A stretch of 64,000 bases of DNA from Pseudomonas putida (GCF_002025705.1 NZ_CP018846.1:3463501-3527500), one strand, 5' to 3'. Shown: positions 10,108 through 19,238, counted from the stretch's first letter. Numbers and translations: made by a program. The notes: generated by a model from the sequence alone, not told the origin.

Positions 10108-10836
10108 TCAAAGAGACGTATCACTGTAGCGGATTACCTGAGCAGCCTCGATGGAAGGCATCGATTGCCCGACATCATCAATCAGACGCATCTGTACCAC
10201 GCGCACTCCAGCAGGGTCATTCATGATTGCGCTTACCACCGCATCGTATTCAGAACTTCCTTCGGGCGCAGTAACCTGAGCGGAGAGCTGAAGCACTTCA
10301 TCTCCCAGAACGCGCCGTACTGAATCGCTGGCTCCAGTGAGTCCTCCAAGTTCTGCATGCACCCGCGCAAGGACACGGTTGGTTGACCAAGAAGTCTCGT
10401 AGCTTGACCTTCTGTTCGAGAGGATTGGCGTTTTGTCCAGAGCGATAAAGCGCGGCGCCCCCGGCGAAAACTCGATTCGCGTTTCATAGCTGATGATCGA
10501 GCCTTGCATTCGCGACGTCCCTGGCGCCTGGTAGGCAACAACCATGTTCAGCAAGCCATCCCCATTTTCTGCAGTCGAGTAATTTGAGTGGATGACGTGA
10601 TGGGAGCTGATTTCATCAGGTATTGATGCAAACCAGGCCACAAGCGACTGATGATCATGGGCGAAGATATGATTCATCCTGTGGCCGGAGAGCTGAACGT
10701 TTGGATGAAATATATTCAGGTGTTCATTGAGATCACCTCCAGGCGCTTCCAGATAGGCGAACCAGCGATGCGCCAAGTGAAGCGCTACATGGTTTGACCT
10801 AGAGATGGGCTCAATCGGAAGAACATCAGGCCTCAT
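10108..10836 (-). CDS. SnoaL/NTF2-like domain protein, function unknown
   Basis: A 242-residue protein. Residues of about 10-140 have the look of a SnoaL/NTF2-like cone fold (HLAHRWFAYLEAPGGDLNEHL, then FHPNVQLSGH and later VVAYQAPGTSRMQGSI). The remainder could form a second related or accessory domain. I start at the ATG at 10836, because the sequence CATGAGGCCTGATG there overlaps the stop of the upstream monooxygenase gene in the usual coupled manner; an in-frame extension to 10857 is unlikely. Proteins of this fold act as isomerases, dehydratases, hydratases or epoxide hydrolases on small ketones and polyketides. As last gene of the operon running from 13520 it probably acts on a product of the flavin monooxygenase. 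No exact function is claimed. Confidence 0.75.
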   Translation of the reverse strand: MRPDVLPIEPISRSNHVALHLAHRWFAYLEAPGGDLNEHLNIFHPNVQLSGHRMNHIFAHDHQSLVAWFASIPDEISSHHVIHSNYSTAENGDGLLNMVVAYQAPGTSRMQGSIISYETRIEFSPGAPRFIALDKTPILSNRRSSYETSWSTNRVLARVHAELGGLTGASDSVRRVLGDEVLQLSAQVTAPEGSSEYDAVVSAIMNDPAGVRVVQMRLIDDVGQSMPSIEAAQVIRYSDTSL

Positions 10837-11899
10837 GCACACCTTCCTTGTGTTCACTTAGCTGAGCGAACGTTACCCTTTGCGTCTCACTTTTCCTCAA
10901 GGAGCTGGTAATGCCAGTCAGAGCTTTAAGCCGAGACACCTCACCTGGCATCATGAGGTTGATCATTACCTCATCAGTACCATAGGCATCGGCCAGCTCA
11001 CGTAGCTGAGCTACGACATGATCAGCTGTCCCATAGATGAGCCGCCCTTTGTTGCGCTCTCGGATCGCTAGCTCATCCGAAGACCAGCGATGTGCACGCG
11101 TAGTCTCGATCGATGGCACCCGATCAAAGGGGCTCGCGCTTTCTGCATAGGTAAGCCAGAGGTGGAAGGCAGCAGCATAATCCTTCGCCTCTTCTGGCGT
11201 TTCTCCGACAGCCACAAAGACCGCTACGACCACCGAAGGTGAATTTGAAAAGTCAGTCGGCTTAAAGGCTTGGCGATACGCACTAGCTGCATGCGGCCCA
11301 TCGCCTCGAGGATTGATGAAATGGGCGAAGGTGAACCCCAAGCCGGCTTGCGCAGCGACTTCCGCCGTTGCGCCCGAAGCGCCTAAAACATAGGGCTGAG
11401 GCCTGTCGCGGGTTTCTGGATGAGCGCGCATGCCCTCATAACGCGAGTTGGGCGTGTGGTTACCGGTCACGAACCCGAGCAAATCGGCAACTTTGCGGCC
11501 ATATGGGATCGACTCGCTTTTTTCATCATTGAGCGCCATGCTCGTACGTCTGTCAGCCCCAGGGGCACGACCGAAACCAAGGTCAATGCGGCCAGGGAAC
11601 AACGCTTCAAGCAACTGGTAATTTTCTGCGATCTTCAAACTGCTGTAGTTTGGTAACAGTACCCCACCAGAACCGACCCTGATCGTCTTGGTTGCCGATG
11701 CGACACGCGACATGAGGATTTCAGGGGAATTACTGGCAGTCGCTGGAGCACCATGGTGCTCCGAGACCCAGAACCTTTTGAATCCGCTTTCCTCCGCGCA
11801 CTGAGCCAGGCGCACGCTAGCCGCCAGCGCATCGACAGGGAGAAGCCCCTCATCCACCGGGGAATAGTCGAGAATGCTCAGCTTTAATGGCGTCAACAT
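10826..11899 (-). CDS. LLM class flavin-dependent oxidoreductase (MsnO8-like)
   Basis: A 357-residue luciferase-like monooxygenase of the group annotated MsnO8-like. Visible features are the opening LKLSILDYSPVDEG, RFWVSEHHGAPATASNSPEI near residues 43-62, GSGGVLLPNYSSLKIAENYQ near 76-95 and GRIDLGFGRAPGAD near 103-116. The ATG at 11899 sits 7 bp after AAGGAG, and the stop of the upstream NTF2-like gene lies in that spacer, so the two are translationally coupled. A GTG at 11905 is the alternative. Baeyer-Villiger-like or other FMNH2-dependent oxygenation of a ketone or hydrocarbon is expected. Being wrapped between NTF2-like genes suggests a joint multi-step conversion. Confidence 0.88.
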   Translation of the reverse strand: MLTPLKLSILDYSPVDEGLLPVDALAASVRLAQCAEESGFKRFWVSEHHGAPATASNSPEILMSRVASATKTIRVGSGGVLLPNYSSLKIAENYQLLEALFPGRIDLGFGRAPGADRRTSMALNDEKSESIPYGRKVADLLGFVTGNHTPNSRYEGMRAHPETRDRPQPYVLGASGATAEVAAQAGLGFTFAHFINPRGDGPHAASAYRQAFKPTDFSNSPSVVVAVFVAVGETPEEAKDYAAAFHLWLTYAESASPFDRVPSIETTRAHRWSSDELAIRERNKGRLIYGTADHVVAQLRELADAYGTDEVMINLMMPGEVSRLKALTGITSSLRKSETQRVTFAQLSEHKEGVHEA

Positions 11900-11901
11900 A
11901 T

Positions 11902-12378
11902 TCACGCTCCTTCCGTTTGGCCGGATGCTTGCTGAGGGCTGCTCCGATCAGGCCATACCACTTCCAGTCGAGTACGCGTGATGCGCCATTCGCCATTGAT
12001 ACGTTTGTACTCATCGGCGTAGAGGCCCAGGAGCAATAATGGGTTTGGATCAGGCTTGGAAGCGGTTTCGAAGTCGATGAGATAGCAACGCCCCTCAGCA
12101 GTATCGGGCCCGGTCAACTTGATCCAATGGTTGGTGATCGCGTGCATGAAGGGGTAGCTGCCCTGCTGATCCCGGTCGTAGAGCTTGAAGGCGTCGTTCA
12201 GCCCGGCGCGAATCGCATCAATCCCTTCCATCTTTCCGACAGTAACCTCTACCACTGCATCGGCTGAAAAAACTTGGTCGAGCGCTTGGATGTTGTTGCT
12301 GTCCAGGTGATGGGCATAAAGGGTTCTGAGGTCGCGGATTTCTTCACGATCAAGAAGGCGTTGGGTAGCACTGTCCAT
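11902..12378 (-). CDS. SnoaL/NTF2-like small protein (isomerase/dehydratase fold)
   Basis: A 158-residue single-domain protein of the nuclear transport factor 2-like family. It shows the typical helix EEIRDLRTLYAHHLDSNN followed by LDQVFSADAVVEVTVGKMEG and, late in the chain, YADEYKRINGEWRITRTRLEVVW. Members of this fold hold a hydrophobic cavity used for isomerisation, hydration or dehydration. Start at the ATG at 12378 with GAGGAA 6 bp upstream. It sits in an operon between the two-domain NTF2-like protein (12459-13520) and the flavin monooxygenase (10826-11899). The substrate is not known. Confidence 0.82.
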   Translation of the reverse strand: MDSATQRLLDREEIRDLRTLYAHHLDSNNIQALDQVFSADAVVEVTVGKMEGIDAIRAGLNDAFKLYDRDQQGSYPFMHAITNHWIKLTGPDTAEGRCYLIDFETASKPDPNPLLLLGLYADEYKRINGEWRITRTRLEVVWPDRSSPQQASGQTEGA

Positions 12379-12458
12379 GGTTGATTCCTCTAATGTTAGA
12401 ACTGAGAAGAGAGCGCGAGATTCCCATCCACACTGGAAGCCTCGCTTAGTTGCGGTTA

Positions 12459-13520
12459 TCAGGCGTACGTGACGCCAATTTCGAATTCAGGTAGCTCTGC
12501 GTGGGTAAACCAACCTGGCCGGTAATCGCTCCAGCAGATTCGCCACTCCCCATCATCCTCACGCCGAGCCCGGATCTGGTAGTGCGCGCCGTACAAAGGT
12601 TTGCCCTGCGTATCCAATGCCCTGTCGGGAATGATTCGAGCAACGATCATTCGCGCATACTGGCCATCGGGTTCGAACTCCACTCGCACGACATCTGCAA
12701 AGTGCTGCATCCAGGGCCAGAGGCGTCGAAAGCTTTTTAGCTGGCCAACGATCGCGTGCCGGCCCTGCAACGGCCCCAGAGGCGTGAAACCTCCTGCGGC
12801 GTCGTTGGTATAGCAATCAGTCAGCAAGGCAATATCCCCCTGGTCGATGGCGAAGGAGTATTTGCTATAGAGCTCGCGCACCGCTTGTTCTGGCTCATGT
12901 GGGATAACATCGCCTACATCCGCCCATGGCGAATCCAATTCGCTAACAATGGTTGGGGCACTTTCTCCTGGCTCCCAGCCGGTGTCCGCCGGCGGCTTGC
13001 GCCAGTGCTCAACCAATGCAAGATCACCCTTGCACCAGTTCACCCCAATGAGTGCGCGAGCCAGGAACCAGCGATCATCGTCATCTCGAGACTCAAACCG
13101 CAGTATCACCGTGGCCCCAAACAGAAAGCGCTTCTCTCCGTGCCCTAACAGGCCGTAGACATAGGAACTGCTGGCTGCTCGCCCGTCTCTCCCAACCACC
13201 GAGGCATGATTACTGGTGCGCATCCAGACCAACTGAAGAGCGTCCTCAAAGAGAAGCCGACGCCAGCTTTCTAGGCCTCTACCCTCTCCGTGCTGGCTAC
13301 TCCTCAGTACCGCATCATCTGTCAACGAACAGTTCAGGCTCTGCCAGCTCCCATGTCTCCATCCATGGAAAAACTCATCACGCAGCGAAGCAATTTGACC
13401 TGCGGCTTTGAGCTTGTCGGACTTGGTCGAATGACTGCCGTCTGCACCTGGATACACCATCCCAGCGCTCCTCAGCTGTGAATTGCCTGAGCCGCTGTGC
13501 TCAGTAGAAAACTGTTCCAT
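12459..13520 (-). CDS. Double SnoaL/NTF2-like domain protein
   Basis: A 353-residue protein with what look like two SnoaL/NTF2-like domains, about residues 40-180 (IASLRDEFFHGWRHGSWQSL, then RWFLARALIGVNWC) and 205-345 (AVRELYSKYSFAIDQGDIA, LLTDCYTNDAAGGFTPLG, YQIRARREDDGEWRICWSDY). Single-domain members of the fold are 130-170 residues, so this is a fusion or tandem duplication. Start at the ATG at 13520 after GAGG. It is the first gene of the operon 13520 to 10108. With the other NTF2-like proteins of the island it is a good candidate for an undescribed hydratase, isomerase or hydrolase step. Confidence 0.78.
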   Translation of the reverse strand: MEQFSTEHSGSGNSQLRSAGMVYPGADGSHSTKSDKLKAAGQIASLRDEFFHGWRHGSWQSLNCSLTDDAVLRSSQHGEGRGLESWRRLLFEDALQLVWMRTSNHASVVGRDGRAASSSYVYGLLGHGEKRFLFGATVILRFESRDDDDRWFLARALIGVNWCKGDLALVEHWRKPPADTGWEPGESAPTIVSELDSPWADVGDVIPHEPEQAVRELYSKYSFAIDQGDIALLTDCYTNDAAGGFTPLGPLQGRHAIVGQLKSFRRLWPWMQHFADVVRVEFEPDGQYARMIVARIIPDRALDTQGKPLYGAHYQIRARREDDGEWRICWSDYRPGWFTHAELPEFEIGVTYA

Positions 13521-13856
13521 GGTTAACCTCGTCGGCTTAGTGAGTGCCGGAGATGGCGATACTCATAGGTACCTAGCCTTCTGCAGACCCGCTCGAATCA
13601 GTAGTGCCCCTACTTTAATTAGGAAAAGGCAAAAGATAATCAGGCTTTTGTTCCAGGCATTTGAGAATCACAGGATCGAATCGACCTGCTAAGGCTCAAA
13701 GAATGGGCGTATAGGGTTTACATGATGAAGCGGAGGACGACGCAAGGTCGTCTGCATGACGAGGGGTGGCTAGTCCTGGCTTCCCAGGCACGCGCAAACT
13801 GAGGGGGATTGCAGCGGAAAGTCCACCCCAGAAAAGGAGTGGACTCTCATGTATCT
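13521..13856. other. Intergenic region, 336 bp
   Basis: It holds the leftward promoter of the NTF2-monooxygenase operon, the small palindrome CCTACTTTAATTAGG at 13609-13623, a short hairpin (GGACGAC/GTCGTCT near 13733-13750) and the end-of-transcript hairpin of the PQQ dehydrogenase gene. No gene seen. Confidence 0.5.
13816..13847 (-). terminator. Possible terminator of the PQQ dehydrogenase gene
   Basis: On the minus strand, stem AGTCCAC/GTGGACT (arms 13839-13845 and 13820-13826) extended by CC/GG, followed only by TTTCC. The U-tract is weak, so termination may be partial. Confidence 0.45.
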
Positions 13857-16241
13857 CTACTTCTTAGGAAGCGCGTAGGCAATCAGCAAATCGCTTCGAT
13901 CCATGGAACTCCGTGCCCCTCCAGCACTGACAACAACGAACTGCCGGTTGCTCGACGGAGAAACGAATGTCATCGGAGTAGCCTGTGAGCCCACGGGCAT
14001 ACGTGCTTTCCAGAGCTCCTCACCAGTCCCCTGATCGTAAGCTCGCAGGAAATAGTCCTGAGTACCCGCGAAGAAGACCAACCCTGATCGAGTAGAGACG
14101 GTACCGCCGATAGTCGGCATACCTATCGGGAAAGGGGCTCGGACTTTCACTCCAGCGATTGCCGTGTCTTGAACAGTGCCAGCAGGCCGCTGCCAGATGA
14201 TCTGGCGAGTATTCAGATCGATACCAGTGACGGTGCCATAGGGTGGAGCTTGGCATGGCACATCGATGGGAGAGACAAACGACGAGTTGGTCAGCACAAA
14301 AGGCGTCCCGCGCATAGGAGCAAACTCGGAATGCGGTTTGCCATTGCCGGCAATCTCGTGATGCTCGCTAGGTACAAGCTGCACTCGAAGCGGGATGCGA
14401 ATGTCATTGACGACCATTGTCCCGGTATCTTCGTTGATCGACACACTCCCCCAGTTCATCCCTCCGAAGTTGCCCGGATGCTGCAAGCTTGCAGTGGTAC
14501 CTGGAGGTGTGAACGCACCATCGTACCGCAGGGATTTGAATTGGATTCGGCACAAGAGCTGATCGTAGATGGTCGCCCCCCACATGTCGGACTCAGTAAG
14601 CTTCTCCTGACCGATGTAGGGCATACCCACTGAATGGGGCTGGGTAGGAGCGGTCTTGTCTCCGGCCAGTTCCTGCTGAGGCACACCGCGCTCGACCACA
14701 TCGGCAATCGGCTTCCCCGTCTCCCGGTTGAGCATGAAAATGTTGCCGGTTTTGGTTGTCTGGATCAGCGCTGGGACGCTTCCGCCCTTACCGTCCGAGA
14801 CGTCATACAAGGCAGGTTGGGCAGGGATATCGTAGTCCCAGATGTCATGGTGCACGGTCTGGTAAGCCCAACGCTCCCGCCCAGTCTTGTAGTCGAGAGC
14901 CACAACCGACGAAGCATAGCGATTCGCAGCATCCGTACGATGGCCACCCCAAAAATCGGGTGTTGAGTTCCCCAGCGGGATGAAGAGCAGGCCACGTTTC
15001 GAATCGTAGGCGGCCGTCGACCACATGTTGGGCGTACCGCGGGTGTAGGTCTGCCCCTCCGGTGGATACTTCGTGATCGCCGGGTTACCCAGATCCCACG
15101 CCCACTCCAATGCGCCGGTCGCCGCATTAAAGGCCCTGATAACACCCGAAGGCTCATTGGTTTCCAGGTTGTCATATACCCAACCGCCAACTACCAGCAG
15201 ATTACCCGCTACCGTGACTGGAGACGTACCCATATAGTACGTAGGCTTGATCTCACCCATGCCTACTTGCAGGCTAACCTGCCCGTTGCTGCCAAAGCTC
15301 TGGCAAAGCTTACCGGTCTTGGCATCTAGGGCGATCAATCGTGAGTCGAGCGTCGAAAGGATCACGCGCTGGGGGCAATCCTGTACAACAGCCGAAGCGT
15401 TTCGCACAGTGTCCGATACTTCAGTCGCGTCGTAATAACTGACGCCACGGCAACGATTCCAGACCTTTAGGTTTTCCACCTTCGCATCGTAGCGCCAGAT
15501 TTCTTTACCGGTATTTGCATCGACGGCAAACACTTTGTTCAGCGGTGTGCAGATAAAGAGAGTGTCACCGACCTGTACGGGCGTGTTCTGGTTTTCAGAA
15601 CCAACGTCTGCTATCTCGCCAGTACGGAACGTCCAAGCGACTTCCAGGTTGGACACGTTCTCTGGAGTAATTTGCTCAAGCGGTGCGAAACGCGTCCCTG
15701 TCGGAGTGCGCCCGTAGTGCTGCCAGTTGCCGTTCACTGCTGAGTCTGATGCTCCACCAGCCAAAGGTGGACGCGCGGTGCCTTTGATCACTCCGTGCGG
15801 GAAGAACATTGCAACAAAGCCGGCAACCAACACAACTGCTGTCAAGCCGGCAGCCCCTCCCCACGCCCTCCTCCTGCCCACAAATCCCACCTTAGGGGCC
15901 AGCAGGCACACGGGGACGAGAAGCAGCAGGATACCCGCCAGTCTTGGCACTAACGGCCAAAATTGGATACCTACTTCGTAAATTGACCAAAGGATGGTAG
16001 CCACCGTCAGGAGCAGATAAGCCCAGACCCCTAGCTTACGTCTTTTGAAGAAGCCATAGGAGGCAACCGCAAGAATCACCCCAGTGAGAAGGTAAAAGAA
16101 AGAACCACCCAGCCAGGCCAGATACAGCCCACCAGCCAAAAGAGGCAGGGCGAGCACAAGCAGTAGCCCACCGAACCAAAGCGGTAATTTAGACAGATTC
16201 AAGGAATTCACTTCATCAGTGACATTTTTCTGGAATTGCAT
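13857..16241 (-). CDS. Membrane-bound PQQ-dependent dehydrogenase (glucose/quinate/shikimate family)
   Basis: A 794-residue quinoprotein. The first 150 residues contain about five transmembrane helices, as in GCD and QuiA, and the rest is a periplasmic eight-bladed propeller. Family landmarks include NGNWQHYGRTPTGTRFAPL near residue 170, the catalytic-Asp segment HHDIWDYDIPAQPALYDV around residues 465-485 and the PQQ-contact Lys in KTGNIFMLNRETGKPI. It oxidises an alcohol or sugar in the periplasm and passes electrons to ubiquinone. Its place beside an aldehyde dehydrogenase and monooxygenases suggests an island-specific alcohol substrate rather than housekeeping glucose oxidation, though that is inference. 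No pqq biosynthesis genes are in the window, so PQQ must come from elsewhere. Confidence 0.92.
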   Translation of the reverse strand: MQFQKNVTDEVNSLNLSKLPLWFGGLLLVLALPLLAGGLYLAWLGGSFFYLLTGVILAVASYGFFKRRKLGVWAYLLLTVATILWSIYEVGIQFWPLVPRLAGILLLLVPVCLLAPKVGFVGRRRAWGGAAGLTAVVLVAGFVAMFFPHGVIKGTARPPLAGGASDSAVNGNWQHYGRTPTGTRFAPLEQITPENVSNLEVAWTFRTGEIADVGSENQNTPVQVGDTLFICTPLNKVFAVDANTGKEIWRYDAKVENLKVWNRCRGVSYYDATEVSDTVRNASAVVQDCPQRVILSTLDSRLIALDAKTGKLCQSFGSNGQVSLQVGMGEIKPTYYMGTSPVTVAGNLLVVGGWVYDNLETNEPSGVIRAFNAATGALEWAWDLGNPAITKYPPEGQTYTRGTPNMWSTAAYDSKRGLLFIPLGNSTPDFWGGHRTDAANRYASSVVALDYKTGRERWAYQTVHHDIWDYDIPAQPALYDVSDGKGGSVPALIQTTKTGNIFMLNRETGKPIADVVERGVPQQELAGDKTAPTQPHSVGMPYIGQEKLTESDMWGATIYDQLLCRIQFKSLRYDGAFTPPGTTASLQHPGNFGGMNWGSVSINEDTGTMVVNDIRIPLRVQLVPSEHHEIAGNGKPHSEFAPMRGTPFVLTNSSFVSPIDVPCQAPPYGTVTGIDLNTRQIIWQRPAGTVQDTAIAGVKVRAPFPIGMPTIGGTVSTRSGLVFFAGTQDYFLRAYDQGTGEELWKARMPVGSQATPMTFVSPSSNRQFVVVSAGGARSSMDRSDLLIAYALPKK

Positions 16242-16377
16242 TTTTGCGCACCTATTATTTTTTTAGCGCTTACAAGCCTACGCAGCAATGGCCTCAGGGC
16301 TCACCAATGAAGTGATGAAGCCTGGAGCCCATCGCCGTCTAGTCGTGTTGATCTTTATCAATCACTGCTAGCTGCAT
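16242..16377. other. Short intergenic region between aldehyde dehydrogenase and PQQ dehydrogenase genes
   Basis: An inverted repeat GGGCTC/GAGCCC (about 16298-16332) follows the aldehyde dehydrogenase stop but lacks a T-run, so readthrough into the PQQ dehydrogenase gene is possible. The region next to 16250 is a poly-T/AT-rich stretch. Confidence 0.35.
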
Positions 16378-17892
16378 TCAGCTCTTGAGCAGCACCGCTA
16401 CGGATTTCGTCTCGGTGTAGTGCTCGAGGCCACTGAGGCCCATTTCCCGGCCGATTCCGGATTCTTTAAAGCCACCGAAAGGCAGGGAAGGATCAATCTG
16501 GTTATGACTGTTCACCCAGATAATTCCTGCACGGATGCGTGCAGCGAGTGCATGCGCCTGACTGACATTTTGAGTCCAGATGCTGGCTGCCAGACCGTAC
16601 TCTGTGTTGTTAGCCTCGCGGGCCAGGTCGTCCAAGCTCTGAGTCGAAATTTTCATCGCTGAGATCACTGGGCCAAAAATCTCTTCGTGGTAGACGGTCA
16701 TACCCGGCTTTACGTCTGCCAACAGTGTCGGCTTATAGAAAAAGCCATCGCCGCCTACCTCACTTGCCCCACAGACGACTCTCGCGCCCTCACTTACTCC
16801 CGCCCGAACGAGATCGCTCACACGCCCAAGTTGACGCTGAGAAATCAGGGGGCCCAATTGTGTAGCGCGATTGAGTCCGTGCCCAAGCTTCATTTGTGAA
16901 ACGAACTCAGCCACGCCGTTGATGACGTCATCGTAGACATCTTCATGGATATAAAGCCGTGAACCCGCTGTACATGCCTGGCCACTGTTTAGCATCACCG
17001 CCTGGGCGACACCAGGGATCGCGGTGGATAAGTCGGCATCAGGGAACACAATGACTGGGCTCTTGCCGCCAAGCTCAAGCGTCACTCGTTTGAGGGTTTT
17101 TGCGGCTTCTGCAGCGATCGCTTTACCTGTTGCCGTACTGCCCGTGAACGCAATTTTGTCCACTAGAGGACTGTTAACCAGCGCAGCACCGCAACGTCCG
17201 TCGCCGGTGACTACGTTCAGCGTCCCAGCAGGCAAGCCGGCTTCCTCGCAGATGGCGGCCAAACGCAAAGCGGTCAGCGGGGTATCTTCAGCGGGCTTGA
17301 GCACAATTGAACAACCGGCAGCCAATGCAGGCGCCAGCTTCCAAGCAGCCATCAACAGTGGGACGTTCCAGGGAATAATCTGGCCCACCACCCCCACAGG
17401 CTCATGGGTTGTGTAAGCATGCCACTCACCGGCTAGCCCCACCGGCACCGACAACCCATTGAGTTTGGTGCACCATCCCGAGTAGTAGCGGAAATGCTCT
17501 GCGGAGTTGCGAACGTAAGCGTCCTTGACGATTCCGTAAGGGGAGCCTTCATCAAGTACCTCGAGCTCCGCTAGCTCCTGCGAATATTTGTCGATCAGAT
17601 CTCCAATTCGCCAAAGCACCTTGCTTTTCTCCGACCCAGAAAGCTTGCGCCACGCTCCAGTATCGAAAGATTTGCGAGCGGCGAGAACCGCCTTCTCCAC
17701 GTCCGCTTGGTCACCATCAGCCACTTCGGCGATGATCATTCCAGTGGCGGGGTCGAACACCTTTCTTCTCTCACCGCTCAGGGCGTCACTCCATTGCCCA
17801 CCAATGAAGAGTCGATGGGCTTTTCCCAAAAAGCTGGTGGTCTCAGGCGTGATGTCTGGACGTGAGAGGTCGATCAAGTTCTGCGCAGGCAT
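16378..17892 (-). CDS. NAD(P)-dependent aldehyde dehydrogenase
   Basis: A 504-residue member of the ALDH superfamily. The catalytic Glu273 is in TLELGGKSPV and the nucleophile Cys307 in NSGQACTAGSRL; the coenzyme motif FTGSTATGK is near residues 249-257. I start at the ATG at 17892 (MPAQNLIDLS), preceded by GCCGGAGCAA; an in-frame reading to 17922 lacks a ribosome site. It should oxidise the aldehyde formed from the island's alcohol to an acid, which the acyl-CoA synthetase at 24250 could then activate. Its promoter region (17893-18023) recurs at 1066-1195 before the SDR. Confidence 0.94.
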   Translation of the reverse strand: MPAQNLIDLSRPDITPETTSFLGKAHRLFIGGQWSDALSGERRKVFDPATGMIIAEVADGDQADVEKAVLAARKSFDTGAWRKLSGSEKSKVLWRIGDLIDKYSQELAELEVLDEGSPYGIVKDAYVRNSAEHFRYYSGWCTKLNGLSVPVGLAGEWHAYTTHEPVGVVGQIIPWNVPLLMAAWKLAPALAAGCSIVLKPAEDTPLTALRLAAICEEAGLPAGTLNVVTGDGRCGAALVNSPLVDKIAFTGSTATGKAIAAEAAKTLKRVTLELGGKSPVIVFPDADLSTAIPGVAQAVMLNSGQACTAGSRLYIHEDVYDDVINGVAEFVSQMKLGHGLNRATQLGPLISQRQLGRVSDLVRAGVSEGARVVCGASEVGGDGFFYKPTLLADVKPGMTVYHEEIFGPVISAMKISTQSLDDLAREANNTEYGLAASIWTQNVSQAHALAARIRAGIIWVNSHNQIDPSLPFGGFKESGIGREMGLSGLEHYTETKSVAVLLKS

Positions 17893-18023
17893 AGCGTCTT
17901 GCTCCGGCTCTAGAGGAATCAAGGAAACCTCATGTTGTAATGTGGGTGCCGCTACCGAACCTAAACAATCTTGCGATGCTTGGCCAATGGAAAAAGTGCC
18001 ACCATCGATACATAAAGCGCATC
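17883..18023 (-). promoter_or_regulatory. Aldehyde dehydrogenase promoter region, present twice in the island
   Basis: The 141 bp upstream of and including the first codons of the aldehyde dehydrogenase gene match 1057-1195 over nearly their whole length. Conserved + strand blocks are GCGCA, TTGCTCCGGCT, AACCTC, GGGTGCCGCT, CGAACCTA, CCAAT with GAAAAA, and CATAAA. Conservation of the far-upstream blocks (18000-18023) suggests a regulator site, not only a core promoter. No clean sigma-54 motif was found. Confidence 0.6.
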
Positions 18024-18067
18024 GCTGGCGCTACCCCCACAATGCCAAGGGTGGGAGCCCTCGAAAA

Positions 18068-18107
18068 TGAAAAAAGGCAGTGGGCCACAAGACACCACCG
18101 CCTTTAT
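18068..18107 (-). terminator. Rho-independent terminator after the ene-reductase gene
   Basis: On the minus strand, AAAGGCGGTGG pairs with CCACTGCCTTT (one bulge) and a run of six T follows at 18076-18069. It lies about 35 bp beyond the stop of the ene-reductase gene. Confidence 0.75.
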
Positions 18108-18140
18108 TCTTAAGCCTGTCCAGCCTGAGACATTCGCTCG

Positions 18141-19238
18141 TCAGTCGTGCCCACCGTAAGGCGGATAGTCGATGTACCCTTCATCTCCTCCCCCGTAGAA
18201 AGTCGCCCGATCAAACGGAGTGAGCGGTAGCCGCCGCCTAAATCGATCAACCAAATCAGGGTTAGAAATGAACGGACGTCCAAACGCAGCGAGATCTATA
18301 AGCCCTTCCTCAAGCATAGTTTGCGCGGTTTCCTGAGTGAGCGAGCCGGCAAACATCAATGTACCCTCGTAGGCGTTTCGGAACTCTCGTAGAAAGTCAC
18401 GATTCATCAGGTTTCCACAAAGGGAGTCCTGGTCGCTAAGGTGGAGGTACGCAAGATTTCGCGAGCTCAGCGCGGCAGCAGCGGCCAACCACGTTTCGCG
18501 CTCATCGGAAAATGCCGGCATCGCAGACAAGCGACCAAACGGGGCCACCCGCAGCCCAACACGGTGGCTGCCGATCGCGGCGGAGATCAGATCGACTGTC
18601 TCAAGCAGGAATCGCAACCTGTTCTCAATGCTACCGCCATACTGGTCTGTGCGAGTGTTCAATCCGCCATTGATGAACTGCTCAAAGATATAGCCATTAG
18701 CACCATGGATCTCGACCCCATCAAAACCTGCGAGGATCGCATTTTCAGCTGCGTTGACGAAATCTTGCGACACCCGAGCAACCTCTGCCGTGGGCAGAGC
18801 ACGCGGCCGTGTGACTTGAACCTGACTCGGTTCGCCATCGGCGTTGTAACCGTAGCATGTTGTGCTCTCTGCCAAGGTATCAACTGAAGAAACCGGATTG
18901 TCCCCGTTAGGCTGTAGGGAGGTATGAGAGATCCGGCCGACATGCCAGAGCTGGATGAAAATCTTACCGCCCAGTTCGTGAACTTCGTCGGTGACATTCT
19001 TCCAGCCCGTCACTTGCTGCGGGGAGAAGATACCTGGGGTGAAAAGGTAGCCCTGCCCCTCTTGAGAAATCTGAGCACCCTCAGTGATGAGCAAGCCTGC
19101 ACCGGCTCGCTGACGGTAGTACTCAGCGGTACTAGCATTCGGCACCGTATCCTTAGCCCTTGATCTAGTCATTGGCGCCATGACGACGCGGGAGGTCAAT
19201 GGAGTGCCAGCAAGATCATATGGAGTTAGCAGCGTCAT
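18141..19238 (-). CDS. Old Yellow Enzyme family alkene reductase (NADH:flavin oxidoreductase)
   Basis: A 365-residue FMN-binding TIM barrel of the NemA/XenB type. Landmarks are VVMAPMTRSRA near residue 18-28, EGAQISQEGQGY, the substrate-binding IQLWHVGRISH around residue 105, EIHGANGYIFEQFING near 180-195 and DQYGGSIENRLRFLLE near 205-220. Such enzymes reduce activated C=C bonds of enones, enals or nitro compounds with NAD(P)H. Start at the ATG at 19238, which has GAGG at proper distance; upstream in-frame starts would run into the preceding gene. It follows the NTF2-like gene at 19277 in one unit. An ene-reductase fits a pathway passing through an unsaturated ketone, such as a terpenoid enone. 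Confidence 0.92.
   Translation of the reverse strand: MTLLTPYDLAGTPLTSRVVMAPMTRSRAKDTVPNASTAEYYRQRAGAGLLITEGAQISQEGQGYLFTPGIFSPQQVTGWKNVTDEVHELGGKIFIQLWHVGRISHTSLQPNGDNPVSSVDTLAESTTCYGYNADGEPSQVQVTRPRALPTAEVARVSQDFVNAAENAILAGFDGVEIHGANGYIFEQFINGGLNTRTDQYGGSIENRLRFLLETVDLISAAIGSHRVGLRVAPFGRLSAMPAFSDERETWLAAAAALSSRNLAYLHLSDQDSLCGNLMNRDFLREFRNAYEGTLMFAGSLTQETAQTMLEEGLIDLAAFGRPFISNPDLVDRFRRRLPLTPFDRATFYGGGDEGYIDYPPYGGHD

Noticed and set aside
17940..18023. Possible sigma-54 promoter in the duplicated element
   Set aside because: GG and GC dinucleotides are present but none has the required 10-bp spacing with the consensus around it.
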